NCBI GenBank assembly: GCA_019454045.1
Contig: SKCR01001819.1
Location: forward strand, 96,157-160,156
DNA: 64,000 nt
Source of the DNA: Zanthoxylum bungeanum
Taxonomy: Eukaryota > Streptophyta > Magnoliopsida > Sapindales > Rutaceae
Direction of reading: 5' to 3'
Shown here: positions 22,635-35,426 of the stretch, in pieces
Layout: each line of letters starts with the position of its first letter
Numbering within the stretch: the first letter of the stretch is position 1
Translations under genes and position numbers: made by a program
The notes under the pieces: generated by a model
Told to the model about the DNA's origin: nothing
Seen by the model: the letters and a program-made list of their open reading frames with translations, nothing else
The model's database searches: none

Positions 22635-24708
22635 TGTAGACACTGCATTTTTGCATGAAGCCCAATGATGAGCCTCGTATGGAGGCACTACCCGATAAGT
22701 CGCGGAAGTCGTGGGAAACGGACGTCGGAAGGGAAAATTCAAAAATCAATACCTTGCTAGATTTCATTCGTTTGCTTAGTCTCGGGATCTACTCGATAAG
22801 TCTCTGTTTTAATTGTCAGACTCGGCCCAAAAAAAAAAACGCCCGCACCCATCCAAAACCCATTTCGCCCAAGCTCAATCCAAAAATAATTAAAATATTT
22901 AAAACACATGTCACAAATTAAATTAAATTAAATCTAATCAAATCAAATAAATTAAATCAAATCCAATTAAAATCAAAAAAAATCACATTCCTAAATTAAA
23001 TAAATCCCCTTCCTAATTTAAATAAATCACATGCCTAAATTAAATAAATCAAATCAAATCACCTTCCTAAATTAAACAAATAACTTTCCTAAACTAAATA
23101 AATCACCTGCCTGAATTAAATGGATCTTTTCCTTATCACACACTAATTAAAAGATATCCTCTATAATTACACAATATTTCTTTCCTACCCAAATAAGGAT
23201 AACCCTAACCCTCTCTGATAAAAAGACACACAAACTTGACTCTCTCTTGGCTCTGACCCACGGCACTCACAAGACCTTCACCCTTCACGCTCAGACCTCA
23301 AACAAACCACTCACCCACGCTGCTCACAAACCTTCCACTGCCACGCCACCTCACTCCCTCTTCACGCATCAACCACATTCAACCCCACGCACGCACAGCG
23401 CTTCACCAATTCAAACAGCCCTCAAACACACAGCACTCAAACACACACAGCCACTCATAGCCCTCAAACACACGCACACTGACCGGACTCACACACACAC
23501 AGCCCTCACGCACACACAGCCACTCATAGCCCTCACGCACCAGCACACTAACCGAACTCACACACGCACAACCCTCACGCATCAACCACACTCAACCCCT
23601 AGCACTCCAAACCGCATAAAAAAACTCCAGAAAATACCCCAGTAATGACCAAAAATTAGCCCCTGAACTGCACTCCAAACCACCGAAAATAGTCCCTGAA
23701 ATCTGCCTCTGAAACCACCGAAAATAGCCCCTGAAAAATAGCCTCTTTCACCAAAAATAATCCCTGAAAAACTGCACTTTTAAACCCGTAAACCAGTCCA
23801 GAAAAACTGCACATCCACCGCATAAAACAGAGCAAAACAGTAGCCCAAACAGTGAGGCAATGAAGGAAAACAACGAATTAAAAGTTGCGAAGTACCAACC
23901 CTTTCGACAACCGCGTAGCGCACTTCCAAGAGACGAATTAAAAGGTTAGACCTGAGGGCTCCTTTTTATTTATTCCTGCTCTTTTTTCTGTTATTTATTA
24001 ATATCTCTTTGCATGCATATTGTGAATTCATGTATGTTGTGGCCATGGGATGAATGAAATATGTGTTATCTCTTGCGATATATAGGATGGAAACCCATAC
24101 GTAAATTCCATAGCCGAATCCGAATGGACGGTAATGTGGTCTGTACTTGGGAGACAACTCCACGTACCGCTTGAGAAATGCATATATTTCATGTCATCCA
24201 ATCTTATGTTTATTTGTTGATTATTAGAAATAGTATGTTACTTTTATGCATGATTTAGTTGATTATTTCCAAGCATGATTAGTTATTTCTTTCGCATTAG
24301 GAATTTAATCTATGTTTACGTTTAGATTGTTATTTATTCATATTTTCGCGTTTTTTAATTCAATATGTTCATGAGATTGTGTGCTTTCCGTTATTCCGAC
24401 TTATTTTTATGCATGCAAACTTAGATATAGGTCGTATGCGAACTTAGATGTAGGTTATTCTTGTGTAGACTCGGTTATATTATTACATAAATCCATTCAT
24501 TACAAGTGGCATAAGTAAGGGACCATTCTGAACCCAACGGCTTGAGGTCTTCCCTTGTGTGGGGTGAGTGCGGCCTTAAATCATTTTCCTAGTTCACACT
24601 GGGTGGCAACTCCATTTTATTTCTCCGGTTTAGTTCCCTCGTGGGCTACTCCATATTCCCGACTAGGCCGCGAGCCTGGAACAGCATCGCCGATTTCTGT
24701 GTCCTACA
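22635..24708 (+). repeat. 5' LTR of Tat-A copy 2
   Basis: 2074 bp from TGTAGACACTG to TGTGTCCTACA. It aligns along its whole length with the LTR at 40300-42338. Inside are an AT-rich run of AAATTAAATC phrases (22920-23130) and a CA-rich stretch (23240-23600), whose 132-codon frame is low complexity and not a gene. Confidence 0.9.
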
Positions 24709-24711
24709 GTT

Positions 24712-24729
24712 TGGCGACTCCACTGGGGA
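24712..24729 (+). other. Primer binding site of Tat-A copy 2
   Basis: TGGCGACTCCACTGGGGA, three bases after the LTR end; the same site occurs on the minus strand at 18340-18355. Confidence 0.8.
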
Positions 24730-25408
24730 TAGAGAATCGGCCCCGAAATAATGTCTTGTAATGATTGTGATTTGTGCTTTACTTAACCGTGTCTACAGTG
24801 GGTTGAATGGGTTTAATCAAAGGCACTATTAGAGCTAGGTAATGGTTTGGTGTCCTCCTTCATTCACTACCTTTCTATAAGGAAAAGTTGTGAAGGCACC
24901 TAGATAATCATTTACTCAAAGCTCACCGTGATGGACTAATTTGGAGGATCTATTGTTTATTCCTGTCACCAAGGCGATAAGAGCCTAAGAACCAAGGGTA
25001 TTTAAGAGAGTTCGCTCCACCCTCCCTTTGGGGAATCTTCAATAAGGAATCCATTTGACAGTCATTCATGTATCATCACTCGTTGGCACGTACCGTAGCA
25101 AATAAAAAAAGGTGTGCTCTTTTGGTCGCTCGAACCCTTGAGTGGGGAGACCTAGTTGTGGGCAACCCTTCGCCGGCAAGAGCCTTTATCTACACTCCTA
25201 TAAACCCGCATGTAAACCATAGTTGTATGACATATAGAAGCCACCCTTTTATGCTTTTGATAACCACATGCATATTATATCTCATGCATTGCACGCATTT
25301 CATGCATCTCATGCATACACGCATCATGTTAACCCATGTGTCTTAAAAGCCATCATAGATATTCGTTGGGTTAGAAAAAGAAGACTTGTCAAGAAGAGTT
25401 TAGCAAAC
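24730..25408 (+). other. Leader (5' UTR) of Tat-A copy 2
   Basis: Matches the Tat-A copy 1 leader. It contains a cluster of CATGCAT/TGCATG phrases at 25270-25325, also seen before gag in copy 1. The frame upstream of the gag Met (IIDIRWVRKRRLVKKS) is conserved with copy 1, so translation may begin further upstream. Confidence 0.7.
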
Positions 25409-25459
25409 ATGGATATCGGGGAAAAGGAAACCAAGGAACAGAAAAATTTACGGCAATGA
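25409..25459 (+). pseudogene. gag start remnant, Tat-A copy 2
   Basis: Only MDIGEKETKEQKNLRQ and a stop remain of gag, corresponding to the MSTSDNEVSRIDQLEKG start in copy 1. Right after it come A-rich runs (25475-25505) and then unrelated Athila-like sequence. Confidence 0.65.
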
Positions 25460-25506
25460 TAGAAAGACCATTGTGAAAAAAAAAAGAAAAAAAAAAGAAA
25501 AAAAAT

Positions 25507-26349
25507 TGCTTGTTTTTAGTCCTTAATAGTTAGGCATAAGTCCGATGATGAAATTGATTGCTTTAGGGTGAAATCTTAGAAATGATAAACTCTTGATGTG
25601 CTTTTATCTGATACTTTGGGTAATTGATCTATGTTAGACTCGTAAGCACTTGATTATGGTTCTTAGCAGTGAAAACCTGAGTAGTTGGCAAGGTGACTAG
25701 TTGAAGAAATTGTAGGTCGATGAATGACCATTCGCCTAAATATCTATCCTGATTTGCTTGTGTTATGATGTGTGGTATGGTTGAAAATAAAAGAAAAGTC
25801 TCTAAGGAAAAGAATTAAACCACCTATAACCGATAAACGTGAAGCTACCCATGGGCGAGTATTAGGACCACCATGAGGAGAAATGCTACCTTAAAGGGTA
25901 GGTGTGTTGAAAAAAAAAGTTGAAAATGAAAAGAAAAAAGAAAGAGACAAAAGAGAAAGAAAACCATACCACATTGAGCACAGAAAAGCAACTGCAGGGC
26001 ATAATTGAGACATCTAGGTTGGTTTGACCCTTCGATCCCAATTTTTTGACGAAATCATTGAGTTGGCTTACCTGGGGATGAATCTGCAAAGGAAACTTTG
26101 CACACACACACTTTGAGTCTGGCTTAGATCATTTATTCAAATACTTGGATTTGAGTTGTGTTGAATGTTTTGAAGGTTCTCTGGTTTCAATACTGGGCAT
26201 TCTTTGAGGGCAATAATATGTGTAACTATTGGGACTATTTCGTAGTATGTGATATAGTATGATGATATGGAATGCCACATCATGTAGTCCACTTTGACCT
26301 AGTGCAAACAGTAGAGAGCATAAAACTAAGCCAAGTCTGGGGGCGACCA
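25507..26349 (+). repeat. Athila-like 3' UTR block inside Tat-A copy 2
   Basis: Aligns with 44690-45450 of the Athila-B fragment over its length (shared phrases include CTCGTAAGCACTT, GTGAAGCTACCCATG and GAGTATTAGGACCACCATGA). It ends in AAGCCAAGTCTGGGGG (26329-26344), a polypurine-like tract of the kind that precedes an Athila LTR. It stands where gag-pol of Tat-A should be. No gene. Confidence 0.75.
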
Positions 26350-27669
26350 TATTGGACAATTATGACCCATAGCGTCACTATTTGTACAGATCATGGTGTT
26401 GTTGTACAAATTAACTATGTGACAAAGGAAATTGCTCTCTTATCATTTGTGATTAGATCACCAAGATGTATAAATGATATGAGGTCCTTATGATTATTTC
26501 CTGGATTGAGATGATATGAGACAGTATCAATCCACGAAGGTTTAATCATTAAATATCCCTAGAAGCCAACCTTGTCTTGTAAATCGTAAAAACGTAGTAC
26601 TAGGTACATAAATGTTCGGATAGTCCGACGACCGGATTTACTGCCAACATATCCGGGGATCTCATGGATCGTTTCCCGAAGATTCACCAATGACGTATGA
26701 CTCGCACTTTATTAATCTGGGATTAATTAGATGAGAGAGAAAATTAATCTGGATTAATTACGGAGATATTTTATCTGGGATAAAATATTTAATTAAAGAG
26801 AGAATACGATTAATTTGGAATTAATCGATAAAATAATATATTCGATATATTATACGAAATTGGATTTCGACGCGGAATTGAAATTAGATTTTAATTCGGG
26901 CGAACGAGTTAATTTAGAATTAATTCGTTAGCGACGTGAATAGTGATTTTGCTAGGCATAATTATTTAATTACGTCGCAACGGAAAATTCGTTAATTTGG
27001 AATTAACGAACCCGAGCCCGGGAGTGTTTGCGAGCGCATTCGCATTTCAAATTCGAGTACGGCATGCAAGTCACATCAAGCGTCAAATCGCTAGTCATTT
27101 TGAGTGATGTGACAGCTTGTCACTTGATTGATTGAGTGATGTGAATAGTTGATGTAGTGATTGGCAAAACTTTAATGCCATTTGATTTTTTGAAAAAGAA
27201 AATGGTAAATGATTTTTGAAATTAATAAAGTGTATTAGATACACATTTGGCAACCAACCAACACATTTTCTCTTCTCTTTCTTCCTCCCTCTCTCAAGCC
27301 CAAAGTGGGCTATTTTTTCCTTATGGTTTCACCGAAAATCACAATGAGAATATGAGTGATTTTTGTGGCAAAAATCAAGAGTGCTAGCACACATTTGGAG
27401 ACATACGAAGGTTATAGGGAACCGCATATGTGAGCATGGAATCGTCCACCGAAGCTTGGAGCTTGGAGCACATTTGGAGGACCATTGTCGAATTCTTGGA
27501 AGACCAAAAACAGTCCACTGCCGTGACACACCTTGGAGGGAGATTGAAGTTTTTGTTCTTCGACGCATCGCTCAACCGATCATTGTGAGTATTCCGCGAC
27601 TTCCTTTAATGTATTCACATGTTGTTTCTATGCTTTAATCGATCCTCGGGACTTAGAGAATTCCCAACA
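26350..27669 (+). repeat. 5' LTR of Copia-A copy 2, with a 648-bp deletion
   Basis: Starts TATTGGACAA (TG mutated to TA) and ends TTCCCAACA. Relative to the 3' LTR it lacks the stretch between two CTAG tetramers (35636-35639 and 36284-36287); the single CTAG left is at 26559-26562. Confidence 0.9.
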
Positions 27670-27670
27670 A

Positions 27671-27682
27671 TGGTATCAGAGC
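27671..27682 (+). other. Primer binding site of Copia-A copy 2
   Basis: TGGTATCAGAGC, one base after the LTR, complementary to initiator Met tRNA. Confidence 0.9.
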
Positions 27683-30080
27683 GAGTTACAAGCATGAAAT
27701 GGGTTTGATTTTTGATCAATTGCGATTTTAGGGTTAAAATTGGGTTAAATGTGTTTGAGCATGATTTGATGAAATTGGATGATTAAGTATGCTTAAATGA
27801 TGTTTAAATGAAGTTGGATTTGATCAATTTCATGAAAAGTTGTTTGGAACAATTTTCCCCAAATTTGTGAGGCTTGGCCGAGAACAATAAGAACCCTAAA
27901 TGTCTTGGGATTTTTGATTTTTGATTCATTGGATGAGTTGGAATCATGGTGGGAATGTTGATTTAATGTTGAATTGGATTTAATTGGATTGAATTTGAAT
28001 TGGACATTAAAAACCCCTAATTGCCGAGACATGTATAGCATGAAATGGGTTTGATTTTTGATCAATTGTGTTGGACACTAATTGTTGTTAATGAGCATGA
28101 TAATTAGGCTAATTGGTATTTTGGAAATATTGATTTGGGTAATTAATTATGTTATACACTTTAGGTTAATTAAATTATGAAATTGGGATTTTGTAATTTA
28201 ATTAATTGGGCTTAAATTGGATTTGGGCTTGAAAAGTTGTTATTGGGCTTTAATAGGCTTGGTTGTACTAAGATTGGTTTAGGCAAATTGGTTGGATCCA
28301 ATTGAGCCCAAAACCACATCCATAAAGTCCAATTATGACTAATGGACCTTTAACTTTAATTGGGCCTAATGGGCCTAAATTGGTTTCTAGGCTTATGGGG
28401 TTATTCCTTGATTGGGCTTTGGTTATTGGGTTTGACCCAAGTTGACCAAAAGACCACTCCTTAAAGAAATTAATTAAAAGGCCATTGGACTTTAATTAAA
28501 TAAACATTGGATGTTAATCGGGCTTTGAGACCCGTAACGATTAAATTTGGAATTTAAGTCGTAAAGGTTCGTCAAATAAAGTGTAATATTTAATTTGGAA
28601 TTAAATAGTGAATTAGTATTAAATACATATTGAATTTGATTTAATTATGTAGTTTAATTTAATTTAAGAATTCGTACTTTGAGTACTTATTCGCAAAACG
28701 AGTTGGACTCGCGCAAAATCAAATCGTTGTTTGAACATTGGATGGTCATTAATTATCAGATTAATTAATTGGATTAGATTGATTGATAACATGCTTGTGT
28801 GAATACATGGTTGTGATGCATGAATAATGTATATCGGATGGATATTAGATGGTGGGGCAATTTTGGAAATTGTTGTAATAAATTTAGAATTTATTAATTG
28901 GACCTGCGTGTCCAGCCTATTACCTCATTACTCTGTGTATTTCTCTTCTCACATATTCCCCTCAATGTAAATGAGGTTTCTTTAGAAGTATTATGTAACG
29001 GGTAGAAGCAATACTTATGCTAGCGGGAGAGAGGAAATGGAGAGATTTGATCTAGGATCAATGTGTTAAGTATCCATCCGCATATCATTATTATTTATTT
29101 TTACGCGCCTTATTATGTGTTTAGAATGCATGTTTAAGGGTGTATGATGATGAGACCTTAACAAAGATAATAAATTGGTTGCCAATTAGCACGCGAAAAA
29201 CCCTCATTTTATATTAAGCGTTTTTCCTTCCATTGAGTGATTCTTACTCAAGATCTACGGCTGGCATTGGTTTGTTGGCCAAAGTCAAGGCCTTTGTCCG
29301 TCGAGGATGTGTTTGAATCACGAGAGGTTTGTTCCATATCTATGTCTTGTCCAAGTTGTGGTTTGTTGGCCAAAGTCAAGACCACTTCTTGTCCATCGAC
29401 ATTGATTACGAAGCTTTCCATAGTCAATGGGTTCCGCTTAACTGGGATCACTAAGTTGTTGTGCCAAAGCCAAGGCTTAGTTGATTCAGAGGAAAAAGGT
29501 TAGGCAATATATTGGATATATTGGCATATATAAGATATATATTTCGGACTTGGATGTCCCCCTACTGATCTAGGAATTGGATGGGATCCAATTGATCTTA
29601 GAGATCTACCTAGTTAATTATCATACAATTTGTGGGCCAAAGTCAAGATTGTGCGATATTTAACGGGATCCTAGCCCACTAGGAAACACGGTTTCCCGAG
29701 TACTCGACAGAGGGTTAGAGGCTCGCCGAAAAATAGTGGGAGGCAAGAATTAAATTCGCAATATTCGTTTAATTACTTGCCATACGCGCTCAATCACAAT
29801 ATTTCATCAAATAAATTATTTATTAGTTGGACTAATATTTAATTGTTGTTTTAATAAACAGTTGGACTGTATTCAAACTATTCATTTATAGTTGATTATA
29901 TAATTGGATTACAGTAATCAATATATTTGAATTTAATTGATCATTTATAGTTGATTTTATAATTGGATTATAGTAATCAATATAATTGAATTTAACCTAT
30001 TAAATTATAGTTGATTAAATAGTTGGACTATAGTAATCATTATAATAAATAGTACCTAAATCGTTGATTGAATGGTTGGA
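27683..30080 (+). other. Leader and upstream gag region of Copia-A copy 2
   Basis: AT-rich, homologous to 4020-6324 of copy 1 in reverse. The phrase TTGGCCAAAGTCAAG recurs at about 29276, 29365 and 29635. On the minus strand 29248-29451 holds the 67-codon frame that matches the antisense frame of copy 1 (4438-4782). No continuous gag frame is seen. Confidence 0.6.
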
Positions 30081-31872
30081 TGACCGGCGTAATCACACAC
30101 GTATAACGCAAGCGCACGTATCGTTCAAGTAGTATAAAAAGTATCGATCCTACGAGGACTTAATATCTATTCTATTAATTTTATGAGGTCAAGTGATTAC
30201 TAATATCTAACAAGTTGTTTGAAAGGATAATGATGTTCTAAATTTAAAACAAGTAAAAGAAATTGAGAGTAGATTAATGAGAATTAAAACTATCTAGGGT
30301 TGTGAATTCTTCCAATATTAATTAAAAGATGAAGTAGTTAAATCATAGTTGGGTAAATATTGATTTATTAATCTGGAATATTAAATTATGTAAAAGCCTC
30401 TTCTGATGGTCATTTACAAATACCTAGTTTAATTCAATTGAATCATATGTCTATGTCAACCAAATTACCTAGATTCATTAAGTTTGAATTCCAATTATGA
30501 TTACCTCCGCCTAATAGGTATATTCCTATCCTGTAAGGAAATCTATTAAAGGTTTATCTATCCTTAAAGAAGATCGTGGGTTGTTGAGTATAAGGTCTTT
30601 AAACTTAAAGTCCCTATGTCTAGTTCATCTAGGTTTATCTATTCAATTTTATTAGTGATCAGTTAATAAAAAGGCATTAAGATTATGACTCAATAAATAA
30701 CTCTTTAATTACCCAAACTATAATCTAACCCTTTTTAAAACCGGTGATATTAGATTTTATCACAACCCTAGATATTTAATTTAGTTACAACACATAGCTA
30801 AAGCTGATATAAACTTAAAAGACATAAAATGAAATTACTGAAAAGTAATAAAAAGAAATGCTAAGGTAAAAGGAATTAACTTCTACTATTCACTATTAGA
30901 TATCTCCCATAAAATAATATATATAATCTTGTGATATTTTAAATCAACCATCCGGAATGGCGGTATCCTGATTAAGTCAAATTCAAATATACCAGCCATA
31001 AGGCGGAACAGAAATATAAACTTAAACCAACCGTCCAGTATGGCGGTATCCTCATTAAGTCAGGTTTAACCAATTTAAATTGAATAACCAACCGTCCGGA
31101 ATGGCGGTATCCTTTATTAATTCAGGTTTTAAATAGTTTATATATTATATTTTAAAGGGAGATTAATCTAAATAGCAAAAGTAAAAGAATTACCTTTTTA
31201 CCTCAGCATGGAGAAGTTAGCTCCTCATGGATGAATGAAAACTACTATTTATAGAAGAGAATTACTACTATAAACGTAATAAAACTGAATAAATAAACTA
31301 AAGAAGAGAACTCTCAATTTATTTATAAGGATTTTAGAGGATGAGGTACATTTGAAACTTAAGAAATCAAACTCAATTTATAGGCAAAAAAATCCAATTC
31401 TTTATTATTATTTTTCTGATTTTTTTTTATTATTATTTTTTTTTGGATCGCTGAATTTTCAACACGTGGCATGGTGGCTAAAAAAAACGGCTCGTTGAAT
31501 TTTTGACAAGTGGCATGCGGTGCACGTTAGCAGATTGCTTGTGATGATGACACGTGGCATGGTGCACGTTAGCAAAGTCAAACTTGGAAACTTTGACTTG
31601 TTGACCTGGTGCATATTAGCAGTCTCCGGTGCACGTTAGAGGTTGGGATGCCAAGGGTTTCGGTGTCGAGACGCCCAAAATTACCAAAATACGTTTTTTG
31701 CCAAATTTCACCAAATTTCACAGTTTTGCTCCAAATCACCTCCAGAATGTCCTGAAACTTTATTTATCTACAAAATAACACAAAACACATCAAAATATTC
31801 ACAAAACTCAAGAAACTATACAAAATATTAAGTTAAATGAGTGGGAAATAGTGATAGTTTGACCACTCATCA
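30081..31872 (-). mobile_element. Solo LTR of the Athila-A family
   Basis: Minus-strand LTR of 1792 bp starting TGATGAGTGG at 31872 and ending GCCGGTCA at 30081, flanked on both sides by TTGGA (30076-30080, 31873-31877), a perfect 5-bp target duplication. The start matches 43215-43350 and the end matches 48400-48487. It has the same triple repeat of GGATACCGCC-type units (30945-31110) as 47345-47500. No internal domain is left, so it arose by recombination between two LTRs. The corresponding empty site is visible in copy 1 near 4075. Confidence 0.95.
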
Positions 31873-32434
31873 TTGGACTATAGCAATCAAGATAAAATTG
31901 AAAGATTAATGTTTAAAACATAATCCTAGGGAAAATGTATTTAAATGGTTTAATTTTTAAATTGGGAATAAAGTTTCAGGATGGTCCTGGAAACTAATAA
32001 GTTACTTTATTTGATAAAATAACATATTAGGCCTAAGCCCGGAATTAAGCAAATAGTAGAGCATGATATTTGGAATATTCATGTGATGATAACTTTAGTG
32101 TTTAATCTGTTATGCTTGCCAAATAGACTCCTTAATTTCTTAGTCAGAACTAAGGATTAGATCCTTAAAGTATGATAATGAAATTGAAGGATCTTCATAA
32201 ATCTATACTTAGATTTTAGAAGTACTAAAATTGCAATACATAACTCTTGGAGAGTTAATGGCCATTCTATAGGAGACAAAGCCAAAGTTTGCAATAAGGC
32301 AAGAAGCGCAAGTCGCATCTTAATTCGATATTCTAGAAAGCCGAGGCTAGGCCAAAGGCTTCTGGAGTGTGAAAAGGGCAAAGGCAAAATCATTACAGTC
32401 TTCTGGGAAGATAAAGGACATATCACAAAATGTC

Positions 32435-32513
32435 TGCCTAAATTGTGGCAAACGGGATCGCGGAAGCGTGACTGCCGTTTGGACAAAGCAGACATGAAGG
32501 AATTGAAGACGGG
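32435..32513 (+). pseudogene. Copia gag zinc-knuckle relic, Copia-A copy 2
   Basis: CLNCGK begins a CCHC knuckle; the second half continues in another frame as KRDCRLDKADMKELKTG, so one indel splits the knuckle. It marks the end of gag; copy 1 has the counterpart at 3435-3520. Upstream gag (31873-32434) has no clean frame. Confidence 0.7.
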
Positions 32514-32599
32514 TTAGGCTCTGACTTCAAATATGTTTGTCATAAATTATGTTCACTACTAGTATTAAAATTGGATTTTAAATACTTAGTGTGGTACAT

Positions 32600-35413
32600 A
32601 AATATGTACTGGTGTGCAGAATCTGCTATGAGCATGATACTGACTTCAGTTGAGATTTATCTGCGAATCGGAAACGGGACGATAGTCGCTGTTTCAACCG
32701 TAGATACCTAAGCTTAGGAACTACCCTTCGGGTGTGTACTTAAATTAGGAAACTGTTACAATGTAACTAGTTTGACTAGATACATTATCTCTATATCAGG
32801 GTTTAACCCGTTGCGGGTATACCTTTATATTCTAGAACACTAAAGTGTTTTATTATATAAAGATGATATTGAGATAAACACATTAGATGTGAATAACAGT
32901 ATTTATATTTTGAATATAAATAAATCTCAAGCGTATAACATGACAAACAAATAGCTCAAACTGATTTAATCAGTTAAAACTTAAATGTGGCATTGGTGTC
33001 TGGGACACAATTAAACAAGACTCGTATATCCACACTTTTGAAGAGTGGGTACTAGGACAAATTTGATTCTATTCAAATAAAGTCTACGAATCTAGTTTAT
33101 TGGGCAAAGTGCCTAAAACACTATTTACTTGGTAAAAGTGTAAGTGTCACCGATCTGTTAGCCCTGGTTCATAGTGACGTAGGTGGGCCCATATCTAGCT
33201 AGGCTAGATGTGGATATGAATATTTCGTGACCTTTACGGATGTGGCATCGCGTTATGGTTAAATGTTTCATTTGAAACACAAATCGGAAACTTTTATAGT
33301 TTCGACACGAAGTAGACAAACAGATCGGCAAAAGTATTAAACCGTCACGGTTAGACCATGATAAAAATACTTAAGCAATAAGTTTCTCAAATACTTGAAA
33401 GAGTATAATATTCTTTCAAAGAGGACTCTTCCCGGAACACGTCAGTTTGACGGTGTGTCCGAACGGAGAGACCGAATTTTGTTGGACATGATAAGGTAAA
33501 TCATGAGTCGCTCTAAGCTACCATTTCCTTCAACGGATACGCATAAACAGTGCAGAACTTATTTTGAATAAGGTTCCATAAAAATCTGTTTGACAGATTT
33601 CATATTAGATATGAACAGGAGAGAAACTGGGCTTTCTCATTCCTGAAGATTTGGGTATGCTAGGCATACGTTTGGATGATACCAAACTAGAACCCAAATT
33701 GGATAAGTGCCTAAATTGTAGGTTATCCTAGGGAAACCAAAGTATAGTACTTATACAACTCACTAGAGAACAATTTAATTGTTGCTCGCCATGCGGTTTT
33801 CCTAAGAGGAATACCTATATGCAGTGGTAAGTGGGAGGAAAGTAAAACTCGATGAAAATCGGAGTAATACTGTTCCTGGCACCGATTCCTTAATGGAACA
33901 CAAATAGTTCATCAAGGATGAAACTAAACCAGTCATCTTCGAATACACAAGAACCGCGTAAGTCGGAGAGAGTCAGAAAACAACCCGGGGTATGGGTTTC
34001 TAATCTCACCTAATAAAGATGTCAATCTTATTGAGGAATACGAACTGACTACGTATGAGGAAGTGATACAAGGTATCGACTCCCTATTATGGCAAAGTGT
34101 TATGATGTCCGAAATGGATTCCATGTAAATCAACTAAGTTTGGATACTAGTTGATGTACCGCAAGGCATTATGTCTATTGGTACTATATAAGTCTTCAAG
34201 GAAGACATACATGGAAGGAAACATACCAACGTACTAAGCTAGGCTTGTAGCAAAAAGGTATCGTTATCAACATTGTGTTGATTACGACGAAACTTTTTAA
34301 CTTGTTGCCACGAAAAATCCATTTAGATAATGCTTGCTGATGCTGCATGTTTCATTCATGATATATGGCAGCTGAATGCCAAAACCTCTTTCCTTAACGG
34401 AAACCTTTTGGAGGATGTTTACAACATCCTGAAGGTTTTGTCGTACCAAAACTAGCAAACAAGGTTTGCAGGTTATTCGATCCATGGATGCATTGAAGCA
34501 AGCATAGCGTTCTTGGAATTATCGTTTTTGATGTAATCATAATGGTGTATGATTTAATTCAAAACAAAAATGATTCTTGTGTATATAAGGAGGTTAGTGG
34601 GAGCGCACTGACAGTGAAAGTCCTAAGTAATAATGACATGTCATTTCTTGGAAATGATATTCCCATAAATATAATCGGTGAAAGCTTGGCTTTCGAGAAA
34701 ATTCTCGGTAGAATTCTTGGGAGAAACAACCTTTATTCTAGGAATAAAGATCTACTGGATAGATTTAAAGTTGTTGATACTCTCCAAGAACTCGTACATT
34801 GAAAAATGTACGTGACATGGTGTCTCATGTGCTTTGAGCATATGGAGTCACAATCATAACAATCCAAGTGATAGTAATTGGATTGATGTTAAGAACATCC
34901 TTGAGTATCTTAGAGGAACTAAGGATGTTGTCTTAAACTATGGAGAAAGAGAACTTGAAGTGACTGGGATCACTACTGCAAGTTTCCTAACCGATAAAAA
35001 TGACTATAAGTCACAAAACGGTACTATACAGTTTTAATAACGGAACAGTGAGCTGGAAATCTTCCAAGCAAGATACTAGTATCGAATAAACAAAAAAAGC
35101 GGTTATTGCTGCAGCTGAGGCAGCAATAGAAGCTATTTGGGTCGATAATAAATCTAATTAGATTAGATATAGTTCTGTTAGCACCTGAGCTAGGCTTCAG
35201 CACAGGCTAAGGAATTAATGGTCTCATCAACGATCCAGATATATACTTCGATATTTATCTGATTCGTTCGGATCATACATCGTGGCGATGTGATGATCGA
35301 ATAAATCGCATCAGATGATAATCATGTAAATCTGCTAACGAAAGTCTTTTCTCAGTAATTAGAGCGAACCGTACATAGTTCGGGTGTAGGACACTCGAGT
35401 GACTGGCTATAGG
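32600..35413 (+). pseudogene. Copia pol relic, Copia-A copy 2
   Basis: Integrase start: W-H-x-x-LGH zinc motif near 32986-33005, then LLALVHSDVGGPI and GYEYFVTFTD near 33150-33240. RT: SFLNGN-like phrase and the region around 34390-34470, and the 86-codon frame 34542-34802 with KNDSCVYKEVSGSA (RT palm side) and LLDRFKVVDT. RNase H: AVIAAAEAAIEAIWVDN near 35105-35150. Stops and frameshifts occur throughout. YVDD is degraded to a non-catalytic sequence. Protease, expected at 32600-32950, is not recognisable. Confidence 0.8.
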
Positions 35414-35426
35414 CCAAGTGGGAGAT
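35414..35426 (+). other. Polypurine tract of Copia-A copy 2
   Basis: CCAAGTGGGAGAT just before the 3' LTR. Confidence 0.85.

Noticed and set aside
23247..23645. Thr/His/Pro-rich 132-codon frame (also 40868-41125)
   Set aside because: CA-rich low-complexity part of the Tat-A LTR; the sister LTR has stops at other positions.
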